Shown here in pieces: positions 14,450 through 21,586 of a DNA stretch of 21,586 bases (positions are counted from its first letter, which is position 1; each line of letters begins with the position of its first letter). The notes under the pieces were generated by a model that was given only the letters and a program-made list of their open reading frames with translations, was not told the origin of the DNA and searched no databases. Position numbers and translations under genes: made by a program. This DNA comes from CAYHZG01 sp964361105 (GTDB taxonomy: Bacteria > Patescibacteriota > Minisyncoccia > 2-02-FULL-40-12). Location: positions 1 through 21,586 of the forward strand of contig CAYHZG010000005.1 in assembly GCA_964361105.1 (NCBI GenBank), given 5' to 3'.

Positions 14450-17400
14450 TCACTTTTTCAGGCCTAGCCAAATTTTGCGGCCTGGTTCAAATTCCTCTTC
14501 TTTTTCAATGTCGTAGGTAAATTTCGGGTCATGGCGGGATTCTTTCAAATCTTTCAAAACCGTTTTTTGTTTTATAAATTTTTCTTCTCTTCTTATCGCC
14601 TCGGCTAAGGATTTGTCTTCTCCGAACCAATGAGCGCTGACTTCTTGGTCAAAATTATAGCCCGCATCGCGCCTCGCATCTTGAATCATTCTTATAAACT
14701 CGCGAACCCAACCCTCTTCTCTTAAAGCCGCGGGAATCTCTGTGTCTAAAATAACCTCTTCTTTATCGCCTTTCTCAAAAACTATTTTTTTTACATTTAC
14801 TTCCTCCTTTATGAGATCTTCTAATTCTTTTTGGAAATTGTCCCGATTTTGCTTTGCAAAATCGAGGATCCTCGATTTGCTTTGCAAATCGGGAGAAATT
14901 GGAAATTGGAAATTGCGAAGCGTAAGCTTCGCTAATGGCTGCCTCACCTTAATACTCACATCTTTCCTAGCCGCTAAACCCAAACTAGTGATTTTTCTCA
15001 CTAATTCCATTTCTTCTTCTAAATCTTCATCAATCAATTTTTTATTCGCTTCAGGCCAGTCGTGGAAATGGATGCTTTGAGTCTCCATTTTAGTCCCATG
15101 GTGCAGCTCATCATGAAGATACTCGGCCAGAAAAGGAGTAAAAGGCGCAATTAGTTTGGCCAGCTCAAGAAGAATAAATCTAAGTAAGTCCTTCTGATAA
15201 CTGCCTTGGTCCAGTTGGAACTTTTCGCGGGAGCGGCGTATCCACCAGTTGGACAAATCTTCAATCACGAATTTTTCAATCTCCCGACTGGCCACCGTGG
15301 CATCATATTCATCCATAGATTTGGTAACCGAACCGACTAAATTATTCCATCGCGATAGCAACCATCTATCTAAAATGCCAAGATTATTTTTATCTCCGAG
15401 CTTGTGAAAATTTAATTTATGGAAATCAACTTTTGTTTCTTGTTTCTTGTACCTTGTTTCATGATACAATTGCCAGAACCTCAAAGAGTTTATAATTACC
15501 CGAACAAATCCATTACTTATTTCTTTTAACTCTTCTTCTCTGAAACTTTTTGACTCGCCAGCCTGATTAACTCGGTAAAACCACCATCTGGCTACATCGG
15601 CTCCGAATTTTTCAATCACGTAATCAGGCGTGACTACGTTGCCCAGCGATTTTGACATCTTTTTCCTGTCTTTATCCAAAACATGGCCCAAGGAAATTAC
15701 ATTTTTATAGGGCGGGCCAAAGCCCAAAAGAGTTGAAACCGCAAGGAGGGTGTAAAACCAGCCGCGGGTCTGATCAACTCCCTCGGTAATAAAATCTGCC
15801 GGAAAGTCCGGTTTTTTATTTCCAAATGGATAATGGCTTTGAGCAAAAGGCATTGCTCCTGAATCAAACCAAACATCAATAACTTCAGGAGTTCTTTTTA
15901 CTTCTTCGCTGCATTCTTGGCACTTCAAAACCACCTCATCCACATAGGATCGATGCAAATCTAAACTGCCAAACTCATTGCGGGGATAATTATTAAATTT
16001 AAAAAACCTGAATTCCCCGGTTTCAAGCGGCTTTAATTTTATATCACCCACTTCCTTATGGCGGGCTTTTATCTGAAAAAGTTCTCTATCGGTAAAGCCC
16101 CGAGCCATTCCCTCCATCATCCATAAGGGATCGCCATGACTGACAATCAAAATATTCTTGTTTTCATATTTTCCTTCAACCTCTTTTATAAAACTGAATA
16201 ATCTTTTTTTAACATCATCCCGGCTTTCTCCATCTAAGCCAAGTTTCTGGCTAAAATATTCGGGATAAGAAAACGCCTTTAAAAAACTTTCCTGGTCCAG
16301 GCCTTCGTGCTCACTTCCATAATCAACCTCTTTAAGACGCTCATCAATTTTAACTTTTAAATTGAGTTTTTGGGCTATGATTTCAGCGGTCCTTTTAGTT
16401 CTTAGAAACGGTGAAGAAAAAATTAAATCTATCTTTTTATTCTTTAAATCGTGAGCAATTTTTTCAGCTTGAATTTTGCCTTTTTCGGTCAAATCGTAAG
16501 TATCCTTTTCAAGTTTGGAGCTGGTAATTTCACCATCTTGGTTTTTAGTGCTTTCAGCGTGGCGCAAAATAAAATACTGATTTGATTCTTTATGACGATA
16601 TTTTTCCAATTCCTCTAATGAACCTATAACTAAATACTCTTTACATTTATTACACTGCCATACTGGCAAAGGCGTGCCCCAAAAGCGGTCTCGCGAAAAA
16701 GCCCAGTCCTTTACCTCTTTCAACCACTGGCCAAAACGCCCTTCTTTAATGTATTCCGGCACCCAGTTTATTTTTTGATTGTTGGCGATTAATTGTTTTT
16801 TAACGGCTGTGGTCTTAACAAACCAAGAATCAGTGGCATAATACAAAAGTGGGGTCTTGCATCGCCAACAAAAAGGATAATCATGAGTATATGGTTCGAC
16901 TTTGAATAAAAGATTCTTCTCTTTTAAATAAGTAATGATATCTTTTTCGGCGCCTTTTACGAACCGGCCGGAAAACTCGGGAACATCCTTAGTGAATCTG
17001 CCTTCCTTATCAACGGTATGGTATTTGGGCAAACCGACTTTTTCGCCTAATTGATAATCGTCTTCTCCATACATCACGGCGGTGTGAACCACGCCCGTAC
17101 CTTCTTCGGTGGTCACAAAATCAGCCGGATAAACTTTGTACGATTTACTGGATTTTAGACTTTTAACCTCCAATAATGGCTCATACTCCAAATCAATTAA
17201 ATCTTTGGCTTTTATTCCTTTAATGGTTTCATACGGCTTATCAACTACTTTTCCCAAAAGTTCCTTGGCGATAATATAATTTTCATTTCCCTTTGAAACT
17301 ACTGTGTAATCAATTTTCTCTCCTACTGCCAAAGCCACATTGCCCGGCAGAGTCCAGGGAGTTGTAGTCCAAGCTAAAATATAAGCATCTTTAAACTTTC

Positions 17401-18040
17401 CACTTTTAATTCTAAACTTTACATAAACCGAATCCTCGGTTATACTTTCATATCCTAAAGCGACTTCATGGCTGGAAAGGGGAGTGCCGCAACGCGGGCA
17501 CCAGGGCAAAACTTTATGACCCTTGTACAAAAACTTTTTCTTATCAAACTGCTTAACAATATGCCAAAGAGTTTCAATGTAATCGTTGGCATAAGTAATG
17601 TAGGAATTATCAAAATCAAGCCAAAAGCCGATTCGTTTGGAAAATTTTTCCCATTCGGCCTTGTAGCGCCAGACTGATTCCTTGGCCTTTTTGTTGAACT
17701 TGGCGATTCCATATTTTTCAATTTCTTTTTTATTTTTCAGTCCGAGCTCTTTCTCAACCTCTATCTCTACCGGCAAACCATGAGTGTCCCAGCCGGCCCG
17801 CCGCGGCACAAAAAAACCACGCATGGTTTTGTAGCGAATAAATAAATCCTTAAAAGCTCGAGTTAAAAAATGGCCAATGTGAGGCAAGCCATTGGCTGTC
17901 GGCGGCCCTTCATAAAAAACGAACTTTTTGGTTTTTTTACCCTGAACTCGTCGAAGGGCTAAGCTCTTTTCTAAAATACTATTAGCTTCCCAGAATTTTT
18001 GAATCTTTTCTTCAACTTTGGTTAAATTAAATTTAAACAT
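14450..18040 (-). CDS. ileS: Isoleucyl-tRNA synthetase with an inserted histidine-phosphatase domain
   Basis: A class I synthetase of the eukaryote-like (type 2) IleRS, 1196 residues. HIGH is at 54-57 ('GLPHIGHFLTR') and KMSKS at 794-798. The CP1 editing domain includes 'AWTTTPWTLPGN' at 223-234 and 'EEGTGVVHTAVMYGEDDY' at 312-329. Cysteine knuckles are at C181/C184, C391/C394, C463/C466 and C707/C710. Between the last two pairs, after 'VIGSLEELEKY', sits a complete ~200-residue histidine-phosphatase (PGAM-like) domain (about 487-688) with R493-H494, R547, E571 and H635 all present. The synthetase resumes at 'DLHRSYVDEVVLKCQEC'. Three further segments look like translated repeat DNA: 'LALRRVQGK' (27-35), 'YKKQETKVDFHKLNFHKL' (864-881) and about 1042-1069. 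The ATG at 18040 is shared with no other frame; a divergent promoter lies just upstream. It is the first gene of the run. Confidence 0.96.
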   Translation of the reverse strand: MFKFNLTKVEEKIQKFWEANSILEKSLALRRVQGKKTKKFVFYEGPPTANGLPHIGHFLTRAFKDLFIRYKTMRGFFVPRRAGWDTHGLPVEIEVEKELGLKNKKEIEKYGIAKFNKKAKESVWRYKAEWEKFSKRIGFWLDFDNSYITYANDYIETLWHIVKQFDKKKFLYKGHKVLPWCPRCGTPLSSHEVALGYESITEDSVYVKFRIKSGKFKDAYILAWTTTPWTLPGNVALAVGEKIDYTVVSKGNENYIIAKELLGKVVDKPYETIKGIKAKDLIDLEYEPLLEVKSLKSSKSYKVYPADFVTTEEGTGVVHTAVMYGEDDYQLGEKVGLPKYHTVDKEGRFTKDVPEFSGRFVKGAEKDIITYLKEKNLLFKVEPYTHDYPFCWRCKTPLLYYATDSWFVKTTAVKKQLIANNQKINWVPEYIKEGRFGQWLKEVKDWAFSRDRFWGTPLPVWQCNKCKEYLVIGSLEELEKYRHKESNQYFILRHAESTKNQDGEITSSKLEKDTYDLTEKGKIQAEKIAHDLKNKKIDLIFSSPFLRTKRTAEIIAQKLNLKVKIDERLKEVDYGSEHEGLDQESFLKAFSYPEYFSQKLGLDGESRDDVKKRLFSFIKEVEGKYENKNILIVSHGDPLWMMEGMARGFTDRELFQIKARHKEVGDIKLKPLETGEFRFFKFNNYPRNEFGSLDLHRSYVDEVVLKCQECSEEVKRTPEVIDVWFDSGAMPFAQSHYPFGNKKPDFPADFITEGVDQTRGWFYTLLAVSTLLGFGPPYKNVISLGHVLDKDRKKMSKSLGNVVTPDYVIEKFGADVARWWFYRVNQAGESKSFREEELKEISNGFVRVIINSLRFWQLYHETRYKKQETKVDFHKLNFHKLGDKNNLGILDRWLLSRWNNLVGSVTKSMDEYDATVASREIEKFVIEDLSNWWIRRSREKFQLDQGSYQKDLLRFILLELAKLIAPFTPFLAEYLHDELHHGTKMETQSIHFHDWPEANKKLIDEDLEEEMELVRKITSLGLAARKDVSIKVRQPLAKLTLRNFQFPISPDLQSKSRILDFAKQNRDNFQKELEDLIKEEVNVKKIVFEKGDKEEVILDTEIPAALREEGWVREFIRMIQDARRDAGYNFDQEVSAHWFGEDKSLAEAIRREEKFIKQKTVLKDLKESRHDPKFTYDIEKEEEFEPGRKIWLGLKK
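14833..14932. repeat. In-frame palindromic element inside ileS
   Basis: Two tandem near-identical hairpins, CGATTTTGC-TTT-GCAAAATCG (14844-14864) and CGATTTGC-TTT-GCAAATCG (14873-14892), are joined by a GGATCC-centred palindrome. They are followed by three 'ggaaatt' units (to 14914) and a third hairpin, GCGAAGC/GCTTCGC (14915-14932). The frame is preserved, adding roughly 20-25 residues between 'RQPLAKLTL' and 'KELEDLIKEEVNVKK'. IleRSs normally have only a short link here. Confidence 0.75.
15410..15462. repeat. In-frame simple repeat inside ileS
   Basis: A tandem-like tract of 'gtttctt' / 'gttt' units (about 15432-15462) followed by two 'atttatgg/atttgtg'-like units is translated as 'YKKQETKVDFHKLNFHKL', just before 'GILDRWLLSR'. 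Family members usually pass directly from the 'FW.LY' helix into this segment, so this looks like a tolerated repeat insertion. Confidence 0.35.
15975..16580 (-). other. Histidine-phosphatase domain coding segment inside ileS
   Basis: Residues about 487-688 of IleRS. The order of motifs matches the whole PF00300-type fold: 'ILRHAESTKN', 'DLTEKGKIQAE', 'IFSSPFLRTKRTAEIIA', 'LKEVDYGSEHEG', 'GESRDDVKKRL' and 'ILIVSHGDPLWMM'. The phospho-accepting histidine (494), second histidine (635), both arginines and the acidic proton donor (E571) are intact, so phosphatase activity is expected. The substrate is unknown. Confidence 0.85.
17940..17958. repeat. CCCTGAACTCGTCGAAGGG repeat, in frame near the ileS start
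   Basis: This 19-base imperfect palindrome resembles a short interspersed repeat found widely in bacterial genomes (CCCTTCGAC...CAGGG). It is translated as 'LRRVQGK' within 'ILEKSLALRRVQGKKTKKFVFYEGPP', where other IleRSs go from the first helix almost straight to 'KFVFYEGPPTANG'. Confidence 0.5.
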
Positions 18041-18047
18041 GTATAAT
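18018..18047 (+). promoter_or_regulatory. Promoter of the YjdF-like gene
   Basis: TTGGTT (18018-18023) and a consensus TATAAT (18042-18047) are 18 bases apart. The start point would be near 18054, giving a ~14-base leader before the GTG at 18068. The -35 region lies inside the first codons of ileS. Confidence 0.5.
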
Positions 18048-18051
18048 TAAA

Positions 18052-18080
18052 TAAATAATATATTACCGTGAAAACAGCAA
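18052..18080 (-). promoter_or_regulatory. Possible promoter of ileS and the downstream run
   Basis: On the minus strand TTGCTG (18080-18075) and TATTTA (18057-18052) are 17 bases apart; transcription would begin about 5 bases before the ileS ATG. It overlaps the divergent promoter and lies inside the start of the YjdF-like gene, so the two genes may compete for polymerase. The match is only moderate. Confidence 0.35.
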
Positions 18081-18505
18081 TTTTTTTCTTAATCTTAATT
18101 TTCTTTTCAGATTTATTTCTTGGATTAGGCTTAAAGTTCTACCGTTTCTCTTATTTTGATATGATTTTGCATTTGGGAGGGGGCTTTTTTGTGGCTATGT
18201 TTTTCACTAACTTACTTTTCAGAAAAGATAGGGCAGATAGAGCCGATAAACCCATAATTAAAGCTAAATTTTCAATATCAGCCCTGATTATTTTAGGAAC
18301 CACAATATTTGTCGGGGTTTTTTGGGAGTTTTTAGAATATCTCGCTACTATATATTTCAGAGAATATTTAATTCAAGGATATAAGATTATCTGCTGTATT
18401 GGAAATTTAGATGATACTATAGGTGATCTGACAATGGATATAATTGGAGGTATAATTTTTATTTCTATATATTTAAAATCTCTTATAAAAGATAATAAAG
18501 ATTAA
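18068..18505 (+). CDS. YjdF/DUF2238-like integral membrane protein
   Basis: A 145-residue membrane protein starting at GTG 18068. Hydrophobic spans are at about 3-22, 34-51, 68-90 and 120-138. Three conserved polar patterns sit in or beside the membrane: 'FDMILHLGGGFF' (30-41), 'FVGVFWEFLEY' (81-91) and 'DDTIGDLTMDIIGG' (115-128). This His, Trp-Glu-x-x-Glu and Asp-Thr-x-x-Asp-Leu set matches the YjdF/DUF2238 membrane family, whose function is not established. It is shorter than E. coli YjdF (about 200 residues). It is transcribed away from ileS through a 27-base spacer. A short internal repeat gives 'RADRAD' in the cytoplasmic loop at 55-60. Confidence 0.6.
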   Translation: MKTAIFFLILIFFSDLFLGLGLKFYRFSYFDMILHLGGGFFVAMFFTNLLFRKDRADRADKPIIKAKFSISALIILGTTIFVGVFWEFLEYLATIYFREYLIQGYKIICCIGNLDDTIGDLTMDIIGGIIFISIYLKSLIKDNKD

Positions 18506-18546
18506 TAAAAGTTGATCAAAAGGTTGAGAATTTAGTCATAAATATT

Positions 18547-18570
18547 CCTCTTAAGTAGGGGGGTTTTTTA
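18547..18570 (+). terminator. Probable intrinsic terminator after the YjdF-like gene
   Basis: CCTCT (18547-18551) can pair with AGGGG (one G-U) across a 5-base loop, followed by G residues and TTTTTT (18564-18569). The stem is weak, so efficiency is uncertain. The rest of 18571-18794 holds a TTGACA at 18647-18652 with no good -10, a lone TTATCCACA at 18631-18639 and otherwise AT-rich sequence; I see no small gene in it. Confidence 0.4.
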
Positions 18571-18794
18571 TTATATACTGTTGCTATTATTGAATTCCAA
18601 AAATAATGGACTTTAAAAAAGCATTAAACTTTATCCACAGAAGTTCTTGACACATATTTTAAAAAATTAGAAAATTTAATTAGCGCCCATATATCTACAA
18701 TTAAAGTGAATTATCGGTTATCGGGAAAGCTTTTGAGGGATTCAGTTTGAATCAATCAGAAGAGTTAGAAAAACTATTTAAGGAGTTAAGGAGA

Positions 18795-21586
18795 GTGGTA
18801 AGTAAGACAGAGATCCAGCGAGAAGGAAAACGATTTATTGCCACCTCAACTCTTGCCCAAGAATTCGGTTACGATCAAGACCATATCGGTCTTTTAGTTA
18901 GGCAAGGTAAAGTTCAGGGAATAAAATCGGGCAAAAAATGGTTCGTCTTACGCGAGTCACTTAAAGAGTATAAGAGAAGAGTCGAAGAACAAAAAAAACT
19001 TAACGCCTTAAAAAGCGTAACCATCCCTCGAAGGCCCATAGCACCTTCAATTGCTCTTTCCCAGACAACCGATCAAATCCGCCTAAGCCCAAAAGGCGGA
19101 CAGGCCAACAGAGTATATCTTAGTTCGGCAATTAAATCTGGATTAAGATATATTCTGTTGGCCTCTTTAATTTTAGCAATCTTTTCTGTCGGGGCCGAAA
19201 AGTTTCTTGGCGCCAATCTCTATGACAACTATATCGAGCCCGCCCTTTCCCCGCTCGGAAAATTGTTTGACCTGTTCAAAAAAGCCGGAGTTGCTGAAAA
19301 AGATGGAACCGAGGAGCTCCAAAAACAGATTGAAGAATTGAGCAACCAACTTTCAGAAGCCCAACTTAAGATATTGGCTAACGAGAAACTCCTGGAAGAA
19401 AAACTTAAGGAACCACCGCCTATCCAGGTTGAAATCAGAGAAACAATCAGAGAAGTCGGCAAAACGACCGCTCCCTTGTCTTCCAATGTAGAGTCAAGAC
19501 TGCTCTCCATCGAACAATCACTCCAAGAAGGAGAAAATAAATTCAGAAGCATAGAAATAACTTTAAGCGGAATTGGCCAGAGATTCTCATATACCCCGAC
19601 CAGTTTAGTTCCTACGGGCGTCGGCGGCAATCAAGGCGTTACCATTTTAAACCCGGCTACCACTGACAGCGAAACGGTTAAAGTTTCGAGATTGCTTGAT
19701 GTTTCCGGAAGCGCCGAAATAGACGGAAACTTGACGGTGGGCAGTACGGCCTTAAAAGTTGAAGCAGTTAATAAAAGGGTTGGTATCGGCACGGCAAACC
19801 TTGAAACTGCTCTTGAAGTGGTGGGTGTGGCCAGTATCTCCGGTCAATTATTAGTCGGCGGCGGCGGCTCTTCGGGTGCGGCTTTAGAAATTAACGGTAC
19901 TACTTCAACATCGTATTTGATTGTTGGGAACTCAATCCAAGTAGCTAATGCCGGAGCAACTGTATCCTACTCAAGATTCGGAACTGGAACAACAACTCAC
20001 GGAAGCAGTATTACCTCGGCCAATGATTTATTAATCGGAGGCGATCTTGAAATAGACGGGAGTTTGTTTATTGACGGAACAACTAATTTTTCAGGAAATG
20101 TTTCGGCCTCTTTCTTTTATGCCCAGAGAAATACCGCCGCTTCTCCGTCTTTCAGCTTCGGAGTTGACCAGGATACGGGCTTTTTCAGTCCTGGTGCTAA
20201 CACGGTCGCCTTTTCTACCGGCGGAACCGAGAGATTAAGGATTGACTCTAGCGGCAACATCGGAATCGGGACGACCGGTCCGACTTCTCTTCTAACTATC
20301 CAAGGTCGGGGAGAATTTCAGGGCACGGCCTCGGCTTCTTACATTCTTACCGGCAACACTCTTCAGGTCGGCGACTTAACTTCAGCCGCTTACAACCGAT
20401 TCGGTGCTGATACGACCTCTCATTCAAATTATATAACCACCACTAATGACCTCTTAATTTCCGGTGACCTGGAAGTTAACGCTTCAGCCGCTTTTGACAG
20501 CCATGTTGCCATCGGCAACGCAACTGACGGGACAGATTTGGTTTTTATAAATTCTCAAGTTAGGAGTCATATAATCCCGTTTACCAATGCTTTCGATATT
20601 GGCTCAACCGCTAATCGATGGAGAAAAATATGGACCGACTCACTTGACGTTACGAACTTAACCGCCGCTTCATCATCAATTTCAGGAACAGTGGCTAACT
20701 CTTTTGTTATTAACAGTGACAATGCCACCAATGACGGCGAGGATAGCAGTTTAGTATATGAGAGGGGCACTCCAGCCACTAATGCGGTTATTAAATGGGA
20801 CTCCACCAATAAACGTTTTGACGTTAACTTTCCTGTTTTTATGCAAACCGCCGCCGCTCCGGAACCATCAAACAATTTTACCAAACTTACTCTAAAAGCC
20901 ACGGTTGATCAGGGTTCAAGGGATTATTTTGAAATTCAAAACAATAACGGTTTGCGATTATTATTGGTCGAACAAGGCGGCCGCTTGATTGCTTCCGGCT
21001 CTTTTCAGGCCGGCGGCAATTCGGTGGCCTCGGTAAGTTACTCAAGGTTTGGCACTGACGCCACGACTCATGCCGGTACCATCATTGACGCTGATGACCT
21101 TCTCATCTCGGGTGGTTTTGAAGTTAATGGTTCAGCGGCTTTTGATGGGTTTGCCTTGTTTACCTCTAATGCCTCAATATCGGGCAACTTTGAGGTTGGG
21201 ACTAATTCCTTGGTGGTCAGGGGTAATCGGGTTCTCTTTTCTAACGCCGCTTCTCACTCATTTACCGGTGACCTTACTATCTCTGATGACCTGGTGGTGA
21301 CTGGCTCTTTATCTGGCGGGACCATCTCTGGTTTCTCTCTGACTGACTGTGATGCCGAAACCCAGACTCTTAACTGGGATCTGACCACTGGTACTTTCTC
21401 TTGTCTGACCGATGCTAGTGGAGCTATTAAAACAGAAGAATCAGGCACTCAAGTTCAATCAGCCGCCACGATTCTAAACTTCAGCGGCACTCAATTCACT
21501 CTCTCTGCTTCTGGTTCCACGGAAACTGTCTTTAAGCTTGATTGGGGAGCAGATGCTCCTGCCTCAAAAGCGGCTAACGAAACCAT
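18795..21586 (+). CDS. Large surface protein: HTH, membrane span, coiled coil, tail-fibre-like repeats (partial)
   Basis: An uninterrupted frame runs to the window end (930 codons, no stop). I chose GTG 18795 because AAGGAG lies 9 bases upstream; TTG 18747 with GAGGG 7 bases upstream is an alternative adding 'LNQSEELEKLFKELRR'. The N-terminus (about 8-65) is an excisionase/MerR-like winged HTH: 'STLAQEFGYDQDHIGLLVRQGKVQGIKSGKKWFVL.ESLKEY'. A proline-rich linker leads to one membrane span ('LRYILLASLILAIFSV', about 115-133), then a coiled coil near 172-205, then a long Ser/Thr/Gly-rich exterior. That region has 'GIGT' turns ('SSGNIGIGTTGP', about 485) as in phage tail-fibre and CPR surface proteins, and at least three ~60-residue repeats with 'YSRFGT.TTH...I..ANDLLI.GDLE..GS..FDG'. 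Probably anchored with HTH inside and fibre outside; a role in attachment is inferred. Confidence 0.85.
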   Translation, partial: MVSKTEIQREGKRFIATSTLAQEFGYDQDHIGLLVRQGKVQGIKSGKKWFVLRESLKEYKRRVEEQKKLNALKSVTIPRRPIAPSIALSQTTDQIRLSPKGGQANRVYLSSAIKSGLRYILLASLILAIFSVGAEKFLGANLYDNYIEPALSPLGKLFDLFKKAGVAEKDGTEELQKQIEELSNQLSEAQLKILANEKLLEEKLKEPPPIQVEIRETIREVGKTTAPLSSNVESRLLSIEQSLQEGENKFRSIEITLSGIGQRFSYTPTSLVPTGVGGNQGVTILNPATTDSETVKVSRLLDVSGSAEIDGNLTVGSTALKVEAVNKRVGIGTANLETALEVVGVASISGQLLVGGGGSSGAALEINGTTSTSYLIVGNSIQVANAGATVSYSRFGTGTTTHGSSITSANDLLIGGDLEIDGSLFIDGTTNFSGNVSASFFYAQRNTAASPSFSFGVDQDTGFFSPGANTVAFSTGGTERLRIDSSGNIGIGTTGPTSLLTIQGRGEFQGTASASYILTGNTLQVGDLTSAAYNRFGADTTSHSNYITTTNDLLISGDLEVNASAAFDSHVAIGNATDGTDLVFINSQVRSHIIPFTNAFDIGSTANRWRKIWTDSLDVTNLTAASSSISGTVANSFVINSDNATNDGEDSSLVYERGTPATNAVIKWDSTNKRFDVNFPVFMQTAAAPEPSNNFTKLTLKATVDQGSRDYFEIQNNNGLRLLLVEQGGRLIASGSFQAGGNSVASVSYSRFGTDATTHAGTIIDADDLLISGGFEVNGSAAFDGFALFTSNASISGNFEVGTNSLVVRGNRVLFSNAASHSFTGDLTISDDLVVTGSLSGGTISGFSLTDCDAETQTLNWDLTTGTFSCLTDASGAIKTEESGTQVQSAATILNFSGTQFTLSASGSTETVFKLDWGADAPASKAANET
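19079..19099. repeat. Small hairpin in the surface-protein gene
   Basis: CCGCCT (19079-19084) pairs with AGGCGG (19094-19099) across 9 bases. It stands directly in front of the much larger hairpin at 19102-19164, in the linker between the HTH and the membrane span. Confidence 0.6.
19102..19164. repeat. 27-bp inverted repeat inside the surface-protein gene
   Basis: Bases 19103-19122 and 19144-19163 are complementary over 20 positions with a single G-T pair. Pairing continues outward one base (19102/19164) and inward through G-T and Watson-Crick pairs to 19128/19138, leaving a 9-base loop. As RNA this is a ~27-bp helix within a translated frame, just before and into the membrane-span codons. 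Confidence 0.8.
19921..21155 (+). repeat. Three diverged tail-fibre-like protein repeats
   Basis: Units at about 19921-20110, 20341-20500 and 20985-21155 encode the same pattern: a short strand ('GNSIQV', 'GNTLQV', 'GSFQAG'), then 'YSRFGTGTTTH', 'YNRFGADTTSH' or 'YSRFGTDATTH', then 'ANDLLIGGDLEIDGS', 'TNDLLISGDLEVNAS' or 'ADDLLISGGFEVNGS'. The base sequences have diverged, so the duplications are old. More copies may lie beyond the window. Confidence 0.75.

Noticed and set aside
18631..18639. Perfect DnaA-box match TTATCCACA near AT-rich sequence
   Set aside because: It is a single copy with no cluster of boxes and no dnaA or dnaN beside it, so an origin cannot be claimed.
18647..18652. TTGACA as a promoter -35 for the surface protein
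   Set aside because: No convincing -10 hexamer lies 16-18 bases downstream; the best matches have poor sequence or spacing.
19229..21448. Minus-strand frames opposite the surface-protein gene
   Set aside because: They are shadows caused by the Ser/Thr/Gly-rich codons of the continuous plus-strand frame.

Overview
The window looks like a chromosome segment of a Candidate Phyla Radiation bacterium (Patescibacteria, probably Parcubacteria-like). This is inferred from AT-rich genes with short protein lengths, tightly packed tRNA-synthetase genes, weak or absent Shine-Dalgarno sites, many small palindromic repeats (some inside reading frames), and surface proteins of a style common in that group. 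No rRNA, tRNA or CRISPR array was found.

Layout. (1) 1-2045 is an accessory stretch. It holds the start of a deoxyhypusine-synthase-like gene, a decayed copy of the 3' end of glyA, a GC-rich hypothetical gene whose C-terminal codons look like a diversity-generating-retroelement (DGR) variable region, and a HicB/HicA toxin-antitoxin pair. A 74-bp exact direct repeat, shared by the glyA remnant and the real glyA, flanks this cassette. (2) 2018-18040 is one long minus-strand run. In transcription order it encodes ileS, an anchored beta-domain protein, glyS, an M16 peptidase, an AI-2E-family permease, a LAGLIDADG endonuclease-like protein, metG, leuS, tsaC and glyA. Several junctions are 4-base ATGA overlaps, which suggests translational coupling. 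Four of the genes charge tRNA, TsaC makes the t6A precursor, and GlyA supplies glycine and one-carbon units, so the run is mainly a translation-supply operon. (3) 18041-21586 is the divergent side: a small YjdF/DUF2238-like membrane protein, then the 5' part of a large repetitive surface protein that runs off the window end.

The most striking observations are: an IleRS with a complete histidine-phosphatase domain inserted between its zinc knuckles; palindromic or repeat DNA translated in frame at several places in ileS; the possible DGR target protein with a cruciform-capable hairpin just downstream; the cassette flanked by glyA ends; a mosaic metG next to a homing-endonuclease-like gene; and a surface protein that combines a cytoplasmic excisionase-like HTH, one membrane span and extracellular repeats, with a very strong hairpin in its coding sequence.
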